Shown here in pieces: positions 6,188 through 12,785 of a DNA stretch of 15,915 nt (positions within the stretch are counted from its first letter, which is position 1; each line of letters begins with the position of its first letter). Source of the DNA: Acidimicrobiia bacterium (lineage in GTDB: Bacteria > Actinomycetota > Acidimicrobiia > Spongiisociales > ZC4RG35); contig WHTL01000047.1 in the NCBI GenBank assembly GCA_009377735.1, positions 1 to 15,915 on the forward strand, given 5' to 3'. The position numbers and the translations under genes were made by a program. The notes beneath the pieces were generated by a model. That model ran no database searches. It was not told the DNA's origin and worked only from the letters and a program-made list of their open reading frames with translations.

Positions 6188-7801
6188 CTACCCGATACGA
6201 CGCTGTTTGACGCCTGTATCTGGTGTCTGGGATTCCACCCGGTCCCATGTGGTGGCCGTGAGCCCCTCTTCTCCCATCTCACGGAGCTTGTGCTTGGCGA
6301 CCTTGTCGGTTGGTGTGCGGGGTAGGGAGTCGACCAGCTCGACGTAGCGCGGGACCATGAAATCCGGCAGGTTCTCATCGCAGTACCCGATGAGTTCCTC
6401 CTCGTCGAGGTTCGCCCCGGGCTTTCCGACCACCACGATCTTGACCTCGTCCTCCTCCAGATCGGAGGGGACGGCGATGGCGGCACTCTCCAACACACCC
6501 GGATGGAGGTTGAGCCCCGACTCGAGATCGAAAGCGGAGATGTTCTCGCCGCTCCTTCTGATGGAGTCATCCATCCGGTCGAGGAAGTAGTAGTAGCCGT
6601 CGTCATCGACATAGGCACGATCGCCGGTGTGGAACCACAGGTTGCGGAAGGTCTCGGCGGTAGCGTCATCGCGCCCCAGATAGCCCCTGGTGATCACATC
6701 CGGTTGGTGGGGCCGCACCACCAATTCACCAGGATCGCCGGGTCCGAGGGGACGGTCGTGCTCGTCGACGACGGCTACCTCGAAGCGATCTTCGTTGGCT
6801 TGTCCCATCGACCCGATCCGCCACGCCCCGTAGGGGCTGGCGGTCCCGATCCCGATCTCGGTGCTGGTGTATGTCTCCACCGTGTGGGCGCCGAACCTTG
6901 CCATGAAGTCCTCGTCGAGCGACGACTTTCCCATGTAGAAGGTCTTGAGCGGGTTGGCGAGGTCGTCAGGTTGTCTGGGCTGGTTGAGGAGGATGGGGAT
7001 CATGGAGAAGACCCCCATAACCGTCCCGGCTCCGAAGTGGCGGACGTCCTCCCAGAAGCGGGAGGCGCTGAACCTGTCGACGATGGCGATACTGGTGCCA
7101 GTGATGAGGGCGGCCATCATCCCGTCCCACAGCCCGGCGGCGTGGAAGAGCGGCAGAGGCGAGTAGATGGTCGAGCTCCCCCGGCTGACGAATCGGACCG
7201 AGTCGGCGGCGCAGGTGAGGGCGAGGGAGTGGGGGACCATCGCGCCCTTGCTGGGACCCGTGGTTCCCGAGGTGTACATGATCGCCTGCAGGTCGGAGAA
7301 CAGGACCTTGGTCTCGGGGCGTTCCCCGCCGTGATCCAAGAGGGAGGAGTAGCGGATAGTACGAAGCCCGAGGAAGTCGGAGGTGATCGGATCATCCGTG
7401 TTGACCACAACCAGCCTGAGATGCGACGACTCGTGGTGCTTGAGCGTGATCCGGTCCATGAGGTCGGAGTCGACGATGAGCACGGTGGCCTCGGAGTTGT
7501 CGAGGACATGCCGCAGCAGGGTGCCCCTGTAGGCGGTGTTGATCGGTACGGCCACCGCACCCAATCGGGCGAGGGCGAACACCGCATAGAGGAATTCTGC
7601 CGAGTTGGACATCATGAGGGCGACGTGGTCGCCCTTCTTCATGCCGTTTGCGAGCAGCCCTTGAGCCACCCGATCGGCGGTCTGGTCGACCTCGCCGTAG
7701 GTGTTTTCGCCATCCCGGAACTTGAGGAAGGGCTCGTCTCGGTGGGTCTTCGCCTGGGCGGCGAGTGCGTCACCGAGCACCAAATTGTCCAGGGGGTGCA
7801 T
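6188..7801 (-). CDS. AMP-dependent acyl-CoA synthetase / CoA ligase
   Basis: A 537-residue ANL-superfamily adenylate-forming enzyme. Motifs in order: phosphate-binding loop YTSGTTGPSKG (176-186), YTSTEIG (311-317, the aromatic/ETE-type motif), WFHTGD (389-394) with the ribose-binding Asp, the hinge segment LDRMDDSIRRSGENIS (407-422), and PRTPTDKVAK (494-503), whose K500 matches the catalytic lysine. It would activate a carboxylic acid with ATP and CoA. The chain specificity cannot be read. It is the first large gene of the minus-strand run, and the ACAD gene starts 30 bp after its stop, consistent with one operon. The start ATG has only a weak GGAT upstream. The C-terminal ~25 residues beyond the lysine motif are polar and poorly conserved-looking. 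Confidence 0.93.
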   Translation of the reverse strand: MHPLDNLVLGDALAAQAKTHRDEPFLKFRDGENTYGEVDQTADRVAQGLLANGMKKGDHVALMMSNSAEFLYAVFALARLGAVAVPINTAYRGTLLRHVLDNSEATVLIVDSDLMDRITLKHHESSHLRLVVVNTDDPITSDFLGLRTIRYSSLLDHGGERPETKVLFSDLQAIMYTSGTTGPSKGAMVPHSLALTCAADSVRFVSRGSSTIYSPLPLFHAAGLWDGMMAALITGTSIAIVDRFSASRFWEDVRHFGAGTVMGVFSMIPILLNQPRQPDDLANPLKTFYMGKSSLDEDFMARFGAHTVETYTSTEIGIGTASPYGAWRIGSMGQANEDRFEVAVVDEHDRPLGPGDPGELVVRPHQPDVITRGYLGRDDATAETFRNLWFHTGDRAYVDDDGYYYFLDRMDDSIRRSGENISAFDLESGLNLHPGVLESAAIAVPSDLEEDEVKIVVVGKPGANLDEEELIGYCDENLPDFMVPRYVELVDSLPRTPTDKVAKHKLREMGEEGLTATTWDRVESQTPDTGVKQRRIG

Positions 7802-7838
7802 CCGGATCCAACGCCAATCGGTGTCGTCGTCCTTACCC

Positions 7839-8039
7839 TTACTTGTGGTCGCCTAACCGGAGATTGTCAAACTGAGCGCTCTTTTTCCGATCACGCACTC
7901 CCCGACTCATGGTGGTCGAGTTCCTCAGGAACCCGGCCACCTGCCAGATGAGGTGTCCGAACTCGGTTGCCTCAATTTGGTAGTCGTCGGGGCGACCCAC
8001 GGTCGCCGTGTTCGTCTTCTTCTTCCTTTGACCAGTCAT
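7839..8039 (-). CDS. possible small protein of unknown function
   Basis: A 66-codon frame starts MTGQRKKKTNTATVG and ends DNLRLGDHK. It is supported mainly by a well-placed AAGGAG (8044-8049) just upstream of the ATG at 8037-8039, and by its position 37 bp ahead of the CoA ligase on the same strand. The N-terminus is strongly basic; the middle (EATEFGHLIWQVAGFLRN) could be an amphipathic helix. I recognise no family. A second overlapping frame (8073 down to 7972) has an acidic 33-residue product, so the region may hold decayed coding sequence instead of an intact gene. It could equally be part of the operon's leader. Confidence 0.3.
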   Translation of the reverse strand: MTGQRKKKTNTATVGRPDDYQIEATEFGHLIWQVAGFLRNSTTMSRGVRDRKKSAQFDNLRLGDHK

Positions 8040-8108
8040 CGATCTCCTTGGACTCACGGATCGCCTCGGTCATCTCCACCTCTCGGCGGGCGAAACCCAG
8101 TTCTATGG

Positions 8109-8124
8109 TAATATGGGAACCCAT
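8109..8124 (+). promoter_or_regulatory. candidate leaderless promoter and operator of vapBC
   Basis: TAATAT at 8109-8114 ends eight bases before the vapB ATG (8123), so transcription would begin at or next to the start codon. No Shine-Dalgarno is present in that space, supporting a leaderless mRNA. An inverted repeat ATGGG-AA-CCCAT (8113-8124) overlaps the -10 end and the start codon. That is a plausible autoregulatory site for the RHH antitoxin. No good -35 is visible. Confidence 0.45.
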
Positions 8125-8398
8125 GAAAACTACCTTGGAGCTTCCGGACGAGTTGATGCGCGAAATCAAAATCCGTGCGGTCAACGAGAACCGCCGAATC
8201 AAGGATGTCGTGGCCGACGCACTCAGGCGAGGGCTCGCTCAAGGAGGTGCCGCTCCAGCCCGGATCGAGCAACGGGTCCGACTCCCGCTTGTTGAGTGCG
8301 CCCACCAAGCCCGCTCCGACGATGAGATGACACCCGAGCGTGTCGCCGCAATTCTCCTCACCGAGGAAGCAGACGCCTTCTCGGGGCATGATCGGTGA
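8123..8398 (+). CDS. vapB: VapB-type antitoxin (ribbon-helix-helix)
   Basis: A 91-residue protein starting MKTTLELPDELMREIKIRAV, a classic RHH beginning (beta-strand then helix), followed by NRRIKDVVADALRRGLA. The C-terminal half (about 45-91) is the probable toxin-neutralising tail. The start at 8123 is chosen over an upstream in-frame ATG at 7967 because the RHH motif begins here and TAATAT lies just upstream. The stop overlaps the PIN toxin start by four bases (8395-8398), the standard vapBC coupling. The antitoxin should bind VapC and its own promoter. Confidence 0.85.
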   Translation: MKTTLELPDELMREIKIRAVNENRRIKDVVADALRRGLAQGGAAPARIEQRVRLPLVECAHQARSDDEMTPERVAAILLTEEADAFSGHDR

Positions 8399-8832
8399 TC
8401 CTGTGTGACAGCAACATTTGGCTCGCCATGGCTCTGTCTGGTCACGTTCACCACCCCGCGGTCCGGGCCTGGCTGGACACGATTGACGAACCCGCTGTAA
8501 TCCAGTTCTGCCGTGCCACTCAGCAGACCTTCCTCCGACTGCTGACCAACGCCGCCGTTCTCGCACCATACGGTAATCCTCCCCTCACCAACGACGAGGC
8601 TTGGGCAGCCTACGAGTCTCTCCTCGGAGACGATCGCGTCTCCTTCCACAGAGCAGAGCCTCCGGAACTCGAGTCGATGTGGCGTCGATTCGCCCAACGG
8701 GACTCGGCATCACCGAAGCTCTGGATGGACGCCTACCTGGCCGCGTTCGCTCTCGCCGGCGGCTTCACCCTGGTTACCACCGACGCCGCATTCCGCCAGT
8801 TCAGTGATCTCGACCTGGTGGTTCTTCCGTGA
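8395..8832 (+). CDS. vapC: VapC-type toxin, PIN-domain ribonuclease
   Basis: A 145-residue PIN domain protein with a GTG start. Acidic residues of the metal site are visible: D5 in LCDSNIWLA, D112 in WMDAYLAAFA, and D130 in LVTTDAAF. The segment FCRATQQTFLRLLTN (38-52) fits a PIN subfamily with a TQ-x-LRLLT signature; the acidic residue often found in this helix in other VapC is Gln here. VapC toxins are Mg-dependent endoribonucleases that usually cut tRNA or rRNA. The target cannot be inferred. It is coupled to vapB by a GTGA overlap. Confidence 0.88.
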   Translation: MILCDSNIWLAMALSGHVHHPAVRAWLDTIDEPAVIQFCRATQQTFLRLLTNAAVLAPYGNPPLTNDEAWAAYESLLGDDRVSFHRAEPPELESMWRRFAQRDSASPKLWMDAYLAAFALAGGFTLVTTDAAFRQFSDLDLVVLP

Positions 8833-9006
8833 GAACTAGAGGACCGAGGGGCCCCGCAGAGTTCCGAGGGGTGTGACACCCGCGGGGTGACCGCCACCAC
8901 CGCGCACGTAAACGAGTCAGGAGCTCGTTGTCGTGCACGACACCTCTCGACCCACGAGCCTATTCGGTGCGGGCCATCTCGGGTCTCAACAGGGCCATCA
9001 GGAGTA

Positions 9007-9030
9007 CATCCCGTCATGGGATGCTAAGAT
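9007..9030 (+). promoter_or_regulatory. candidate operator and -10 of mazEF
   Basis: A perfect inverted repeat CATCCC-N5-GGGATG (9007-9023) sits directly upstream of TAAGAT (9025-9030). The latter is eight bases before the ATG at 9039 and fits a leaderless -10. The repeat would lie in the promoter spacer, a position suited to antitoxin repression. No clear -35 is seen. Confidence 0.45.
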
Positions 9031-9038
9031 CAATGGAT

Positions 9039-9278
9039 ATGAAAACCCAGATTGCGATTCGACTCGATACCCAAGTGGTGGACTTCATAGACGAGGAGGT
9101 GGCAGATGGAACAGCCCGAAGCCGCGCCGATCTCATCGCCCGACTCGTATCCCGAGAGCAACGTCGCGTCCAGGCTCTCAAAGACATCAACAAGATGAAA
9201 GAAGCGGGCGCAGCTAGCTACCCCGAACTCACTGCGGCAGTCGAGACCGCCTCACACACGCCACTCGACCTGGACTGA
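9039..9278 (+). CDS. mazE: RHH antitoxin of a MazEF-type module
   Basis: A 79-residue protein starting MKTQIAIRLDTQVVDFIDEEV, then SRADLIARLVSREQRR. This is a ribbon-helix-helix DNA-binding domain (about 1-45) followed by a polar tail (DINKMKEAGAASYPEL) that would wrap around the toxin. The start at 9039 is preferred over ATG 9033 and ATG 9021, because TAAGAT at 9025-9030 would place the transcription start at about 9037-9039 and the RHH fold begins here. The stop overlaps the toxin start by one base (TGATG). In actinobacteria many MazF partners are RHH proteins, not the AbrB-type E. coli MazE. Confidence 0.8.
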   Translation: MKTQIAIRLDTQVVDFIDEEVADGTARSRADLIARLVSREQRRVQALKDINKMKEAGAASYPELTAAVETASHTPLDLD

Positions 9279-9580
9279 TGCGTCCCATCCACAAAGTGCG
9301 CCTCGATAAGACCCGTCCAGCTGTCATCCTCACACGCGAGGTCGCCACCACCTTCCTCCATAACATCACGGTCGCCCCTATAACCACCACCATCTACGAC
9401 ATAGCCACCGAGGTGCCAGTCGGTGTGGCCAACGGCCTCGAATCGGAGAGTGTGATCAGTTGCGACAACATCATGACGGTCCCCGGCGCCAGCGTCCTCG
9501 ACCGGATCGGGTACCTGTCAGACGACGCCGAGTTCCAACTTGTAGAGGCGATTCGAGCCGCCTTCGACCTCCCTGACTGA
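9278..9580 (+). CDS. mazF: MazF/PemK-family endoribonuclease toxin
   Basis: A 100-residue protein beginning MRPIHKVRLDKTRPAVILTRE, then TVAPITTTIYDIATEVPVG and SVISCDNIMTVP. These match the MazF fold: the KTRPAV strand with its catalytic Arg, the PIT strand with Thr, and the CDNI strand. The N-terminus is shorter than in E. coli MazF (no RGDVxxxDL strand), which is normal for this actinobacterial subgroup. MazF toxins cleave single-stranded RNA at short motifs; the motif here is unknown. The start codon overlaps the antitoxin stop by one base. Confidence 0.88.
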   Translation: MRPIHKVRLDKTRPAVILTREVATTFLHNITVAPITTTIYDIATEVPVGVANGLESESVISCDNIMTVPGASVLDRIGYLSDDAEFQLVEAIRAAFDLPD

Positions 9581-9910
9581 ATGCGTGGCGAACTGTGCCG
9601 TCACCCGCCTACGAACTGGTAGCAGCGACCATCCCAACTGTGATGACTCGCCAACGTAAGGTGATGATGGTGCTGCGGGATTTCCCCGTATTGATTGCTT
9701 GCGATAGAACTTCACGACTCGGGTATCCCTAGCGTCGTCCCCCTTTACCCGTTTGAACGACGAGATGCGTCTAGTCGCCTCCCGTCGACGACCGCCGAGG
9801 GTGTGTCGTCAACCAGATCTCTCGCTCCCGCATTGGGGCGAAGCCGTTTCCAGCATTCGACCGGGGCTCGGAGATCAGTATGCCATGCTTAGCCTGAAGG
9901 GACGTGGTGC
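9581..9910. other. intergenic region without a supported gene
   Basis: This covers 330 bp between the convergent mazF (plus) and methyltransferase (minus) genes. Short frames exist on both strands (for example GTG near 9597 to TAG near 9729), but none has a recognisable motif, ribosome binding site or -10. No strong terminator with a T tract was seen. The stretch may contain decayed sequence. Confidence 0.5.
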
Positions 9911-10702
9911 TCAGACCAGTGTCGCCGTGGTAATCGTGACCACCAGGGGCCGGGTGACATACCCGTCGAAACACTCGTTGACAAACGACTCCATATCTTT
10001 CAACAGTCCCACCCGGTCGTAATCGTCCATCATCTGGGTGACTGAGTACGAGAGCATCAGCTTGTGGTAGTCGGAGGCGGAGTACTTCTGGTTCCAGTCG
10101 TATCGATGCACGACGACGTCGCTGAAGCGTTGGTCCTCGGTGAGCGCCCTGCGGATCGCGGATTCGACATCCTCCCTCGTTGGGGCCGGTGGACCCGAGT
10201 GGCCTTGCCCGTAGCGCTCGTAGATCGGCTGCGCCGCGGCGAAGAAGCCTCGATCATCAGGCGAGTCCACCTGTATGAGATCGACGATCGCGATGATGCC
10301 ACCCGGTCGCAGAATCGCGGCGGGCCGATCGAGTTGAGCTTTGGGAGATATCCAGTGATACGCGGTGGCGGAGAATACGGCATCCACACCATCCGCTGCG
10401 AGCTCGATCTCCTCAAAGTCACCGACACTCACATGAAGGTGCTTGGAGGCGAGATTCGAGCGCAGCTTGGCCGCCATCGTCGGGTTGATCTCGATGGCGT
10501 GGACGATGGCACCGCGGGCGAGGAGATCCCTTGTGGCCTGACCAGTACCCGGCCCGACTTCCAACACTTCAGGCTGGGGTGGCAGGAGTGCGAAAAGGAC
10601 ATTGAAGACCTCGGCCGGGTAGGTCGGGCGAATCTCGTCGTAGTCGGCAACCGCACTGTCGAAGGAGAGCCTGGGATCACCTGATCGGCCTATGTGGTCC
10701 AT
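9911..10702 (-). CDS. class I SAM-dependent methyltransferase
   Basis: A 263-residue Rossmann-fold methyltransferase. Motif I is VLEVGPGTGQAT (46-57), the ribose-binding acidic residue is E71 in HAIEINP, motif III is near VGDFEEI (93-99), then AVFSATAYHWI (108-118) and LRPGG (131-135). The layout (SF...YDEIRPTYP near the N-terminus, YHWI after strand 4) is that of the ubiquinone/menaquinone-type and small-molecule methyltransferase group. The substrate is unknown. The start ATG at 10700-10702 is chosen over an in-frame GTG at 10721-10723, because CATAAT (10709-10714) lies six bases upstream of the ATG and fits a leaderless -10. It is a lone gene, divergent from the remnant region and padR. 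Confidence 0.88.
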   Translation of the reverse strand: MDHIGRSGDPRLSFDSAVADYDEIRPTYPAEVFNVLFALLPPQPEVLEVGPGTGQATRDLLARGAIVHAIEINPTMAAKLRSNLASKHLHVSVGDFEEIELAADGVDAVFSATAYHWISPKAQLDRPAAILRPGGIIAIVDLIQVDSPDDRGFFAAAQPIYERYGQGHSGPPAPTREDVESAIRRALTEDQRFSDVVVHRYDWNQKYSASDYHKLMLSYSVTQMMDDYDRVGLLKDMESFVNECFDGYVTRPLVVTITTATLV

Positions 10703-10708
10703 ACGGTG

Positions 10709-10714
10709 ATTATG
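10709..10714 (-). promoter_or_regulatory. candidate leaderless -10 for the methyltransferase
   Basis: CATAAT on the minus strand ends six bases before the methyltransferase ATG, with no Shine-Dalgarno between. The spacing matches the padR promoter in this window. No convincing -35 was found. Confidence 0.4.
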
Positions 10715-10722
10715 CCTGCCCA

Positions 10723-10872
10723 CAAGCAGCCCGCTGCCTCCAAAAGTTCCGCTGGAGCGACGGGAGTCGCTTCGCCTGCATCAAAGTCCGATCCCAGAAA
10801 GTCATCGTTGTCACCCTCGACGGCGAGATCATCCACCACGGCGACTATCAGATCTCACCAACCCTCATATGA
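10723..10872 (+). pseudogene. short coding remnant, possibly the end of a transposase/integrase
   Basis: A frame running to TGA at 10870-10872 has strongly coding-like codon use (most third positions C or G) but no start or upstream gene. It reads CLQKFRWSDGSRFACIKV and then KVIVVTLDGEIIHHGDYQIS. The pattern V..DG.I...G.Y.I loosely resembles the C-terminal beta-barrel of DDE integrases of the IS481/IS21 type. That resemblance is weak and is an inference. Direct repeats begin just downstream. The rest of 10724-11025 holds no gene. Confidence 0.3.
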
Positions 10873-10904
10873 ACCCCTCCGGAACGATGTCCCACCGGAA
10901 ACCC

Positions 10905-10972
10905 CCTCAGCTAGCGGAAGGATGTCCTGAAGGAACCGAACCTCAGCCAAAAGCGGAACGATGTCCTGAGGG
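10905..10972 (+). repeat. two tandem direct repeats around CGGAAsGATGTCC, with a third partial copy
   Basis: Copy A (10905-10933) and copy B (10941-10972) each run CCTCAGC, a short spacer, then AGCGGAAsGATGTCCTGA and two or three G-rich bases. A partial third copy CGGAACGATGTCC lies at 10880-10892. Copy B is bounded by CCTCAG and CTGAGG, an inverted repeat. Multiple short repeats at an element end would fit transposase binding sites of an IS21- or IS481-like element. No partner end was found in the window. Confidence 0.5.
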
Positions 10973-11025
10973 TTATGAGCTAGGTACGCGAGGAATAGCC
11001 ACCCGAACAGATCTCATGGAGGCTA

Positions 11026-11054
11026 TTGGCTAATACATATATATGTGTTATCCT
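11026..11054 (+). promoter_or_regulatory. padR promoter with overlapping palindromic operator
   Basis: TTGGCT (11026-11031) and TATCCT (11049-11054) form a -35/-10 pair with a 17-bp spacer, and the padR ATG begins six bases after the -10. The spacer is filled by a 20-bp palindrome at 11031-11050 with only one mismatched pair. Its core ACATATATATGT is perfect. PadR regulators are known to bind AT-rich palindromes with ACAT/ATGT ends, so autorepression is very likely. Confidence 0.75.
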
Positions 11055-11060
11055 ATAGCT

Positions 11061-11591
11061 ATGACTCTACGACATGCAATTCTTGGAATGCTCGCCATCC
11101 GACCCATGAGCGGCTACGACTTGAAGAAGGTGATCGACGACAGCGTCGCGCATTTCTGGACGGCCGATCAATCGCAGGTGTATCGCACGCTGGCCGGTCT
11201 GGTGGACGACGGTCTGGCGTCACGCCGGACGAAGGTGCAGGACGATCGGCCCAATCTGCATCTCCACAAGGTGACCAACAGTGGGCTGGAGGAGCTGGAC
11301 CGCTGGCTAGCGTCGCCCTTGAAATCACCTCCGACACGCGAGCCGTTCCTGGCGCGTCTGTTCTTTGCCGACAGACGGCCGGTGGGCGAGGTGCGGGAAC
11401 TACTGGCCGCCCGTCGGCAGGAGGCGAGCGAGCTACTGGCGACGTTGCAGGCAATCCCCGTTCCGGCAAGGCCTGCCGATCTCGGTCAGGTGCTCCGCGT
11501 CGCCACCCTGACCAACGGTATCGCCCACGCACAGGCCGAGTTGGACTGGCTGGACGCCACCGAACGACAACTCGAGGAGGTCCGTCCATGA
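11061..11591 (+). CDS. PadR-family transcriptional regulator
   Basis: A 176-residue protein starting MTLRHAILGMLAIRPMSGYDLKKVI, with the diagnostic GYDLKK of PadR winged-helix domains. It continues with FWTADQSQVYRTLAGLVDDGL (recognition helix and wing), and a C-terminal alpha-helical domain (about 95-175) of the Vir_act_alpha_C type that mediates dimerisation. The start at 11061 is chosen over an in-frame ATG at 11043, which would lie inside the palindrome and -10. The stop overlaps the serine hydrolase start by four bases, so both are one transcript and the hydrolase is probably under PadR control. The inducer is unknown. Confidence 0.9.
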   Translation: MTLRHAILGMLAIRPMSGYDLKKVIDDSVAHFWTADQSQVYRTLAGLVDDGLASRRTKVQDDRPNLHLHKVTNSGLEELDRWLASPLKSPPTREPFLARLFFADRRPVGEVRELLAARRQEASELLATLQAIPVPARPADLGQVLRVATLTNGIAHAQAELDWLDATERQLEEVRP

Positions 11592-12634
11592 GCGCACCAG
11601 ATCCCTGCAAGCTAGATCGGATAGCGGCGCGTTACACCGCCAAGCCGACGACATCGGAGTTGACCTTCGCCATTGACCAACCCGCCACTGGCTTCACCTG
11701 GAGTCACGGCGACGCTGCTCGGTCGCACTTCATCGCTAGCACCACCAAGCTCTACACCACCGCGGCAATCATGCAGCTCCGCGACGAACACGCATTCACG
11801 CTTGACACCCAGGTCGCCGACCTGCTTGGCGAGGATCAGATGCGGGGGTTGAACGTACACGACGGACACGATCACGGCTCGGCGGTCACCCTGCGTGAGC
11901 TGTTGACTCAGACGTCGGGGATTCCCGACTACTTCGAACAGACGCGCCCCGACGGAACAACCTTGCTGGCGGACATGGTGCGGTCGGACGTCGCCTGGAC
12001 CTTCGATGACGCCATCGAGGCGGCCCGAGCCATGCCGAGCCGCTTCGCCCCTTCGACACCGGGCAAGGCGCAGTACTCGGACACCAACTTCCAACTGTTG
12101 GGCCGGGTAATAGAGGTAGCCACGGGAGTCACCTACGAGAAGGCCATCCGCCGTCGGGTGATCGAACCACTCGACCTAAATGGCACATGGCTGTTTACCC
12201 CCGACACGCTCCATCGTTATGGCGAGGTAGCACCGACGATGTATGGCCGCACCCCATTGCGCATCCCGAACGCGCTTGCCTCGACAGGTCCCGACGGTGG
12301 GCTGGTGTCGACGGCGGCCGACGGGCTGCGGTTCCTGCGTGCCTTCATCGGCGGTGAATTGTTTCCAGCCGGGTACCTCGCCGAGATGACGTCCAACTGG
12401 AACCGGATATTCGCCCCGCTCGAGTATGGGATCGGGATGATGCGGTTTGCACCACCCCGCTGGTATTCACCGCTGACGCCAACTCCGGCGATGATCGGCC
12501 ATTCGGGTCTATCCGGGACGGTGTTGTTCCACATCCCACGCCTGGCCCTCTTTGCTTTTGGCACCGTCAACCAGTTCCGCAACCGCAGCCTCCCCTTCCG
12601 GCTCCTGCTGCGGCTGATGGGCCATATTCGATAA
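11588..12634 (+). CDS. serine hydrolase, beta-lactamase class C / DD-peptidase superfamily
   Basis: A 348-residue protein with SxxK motif STTK (51-54), a Y-S-D triad at 163-165 (YxN position, with Asp where Asn is common), and HSG (305-307) in place of KTG. GLVSTAADGLRFLRA (238-252) is also typical. These place it with the esterase/DD-peptidase-like serine hydrolases rather than true resistance beta-lactamases. No signal peptide is visible before the fold, so it is probably cytoplasmic, unlike secreted DD-peptidases. The ATG overlaps the padR stop (ATGA). The pairing suggests it acts on a small ester or amide that relates to the PadR signal; that is an inference. The frame is open further upstream in another register of padR but is not expected to be used. 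Confidence 0.88.
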   Translation: MSAPDPCKLDRIAARYTAKPTTSELTFAIDQPATGFTWSHGDAARSHFIASTTKLYTTAAIMQLRDEHAFTLDTQVADLLGEDQMRGLNVHDGHDHGSAVTLRELLTQTSGIPDYFEQTRPDGTTLLADMVRSDVAWTFDDAIEAARAMPSRFAPSTPGKAQYSDTNFQLLGRVIEVATGVTYEKAIRRRVIEPLDLNGTWLFTPDTLHRYGEVAPTMYGRTPLRIPNALASTGPDGGLVSTAADGLRFLRAFIGGELFPAGYLAEMTSNWNRIFAPLEYGIGMMRFAPPRWYSPLTPTPAMIGHSGLSGTVLFHIPRLALFAFGTVNQFRNRSLPFRLLLRLMGHIR

Positions 12635-12785
12635 GACCGTCGGGGTTACCGTGGTGGTGGTGGGCGGCTCCTCAACCAGAGATCAAATCGTGAGCAGGGC
12701 TAGGGGCAGCGCCACCACCCGAGCCCCGAAGTTTGGGCTGGTAGCGTCGCTGAGCGGACCCACGAACCCTGGGTTCCGGGATAGG

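Noticed and set aside
6503..7951. 482-codon plus-strand frame antisense to the CoA ligase
   Set aside because: Long antisense frames are expected opposite high-GC genes; its composition (Val/Gly/Asp/His-rich) and lack of any motif mark it as a shadow of the well-supported ligase.
9597..9729. 45-codon plus-strand frame starting GTG after mazF
   Set aside because: No ribosome binding site, no motif, and no operon reason to keep it; left as intergenic sequence.
11045..11587. N-terminal extension of the serine hydrolase through the padR gene (529-codon frame)
   Set aside because: The extension is Arg/Gly/Ser-rich out-of-frame padR sequence; the ATGA overlap at 11588 gives a normal-length hydrolase.
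12765..12777. GAACCC-T-GGGTTC inverted repeat between the convergent hydrolase and arsR genes
   Set aside because: The loop would be a single base and no T tract follows on either strand, so a terminator is not supported.
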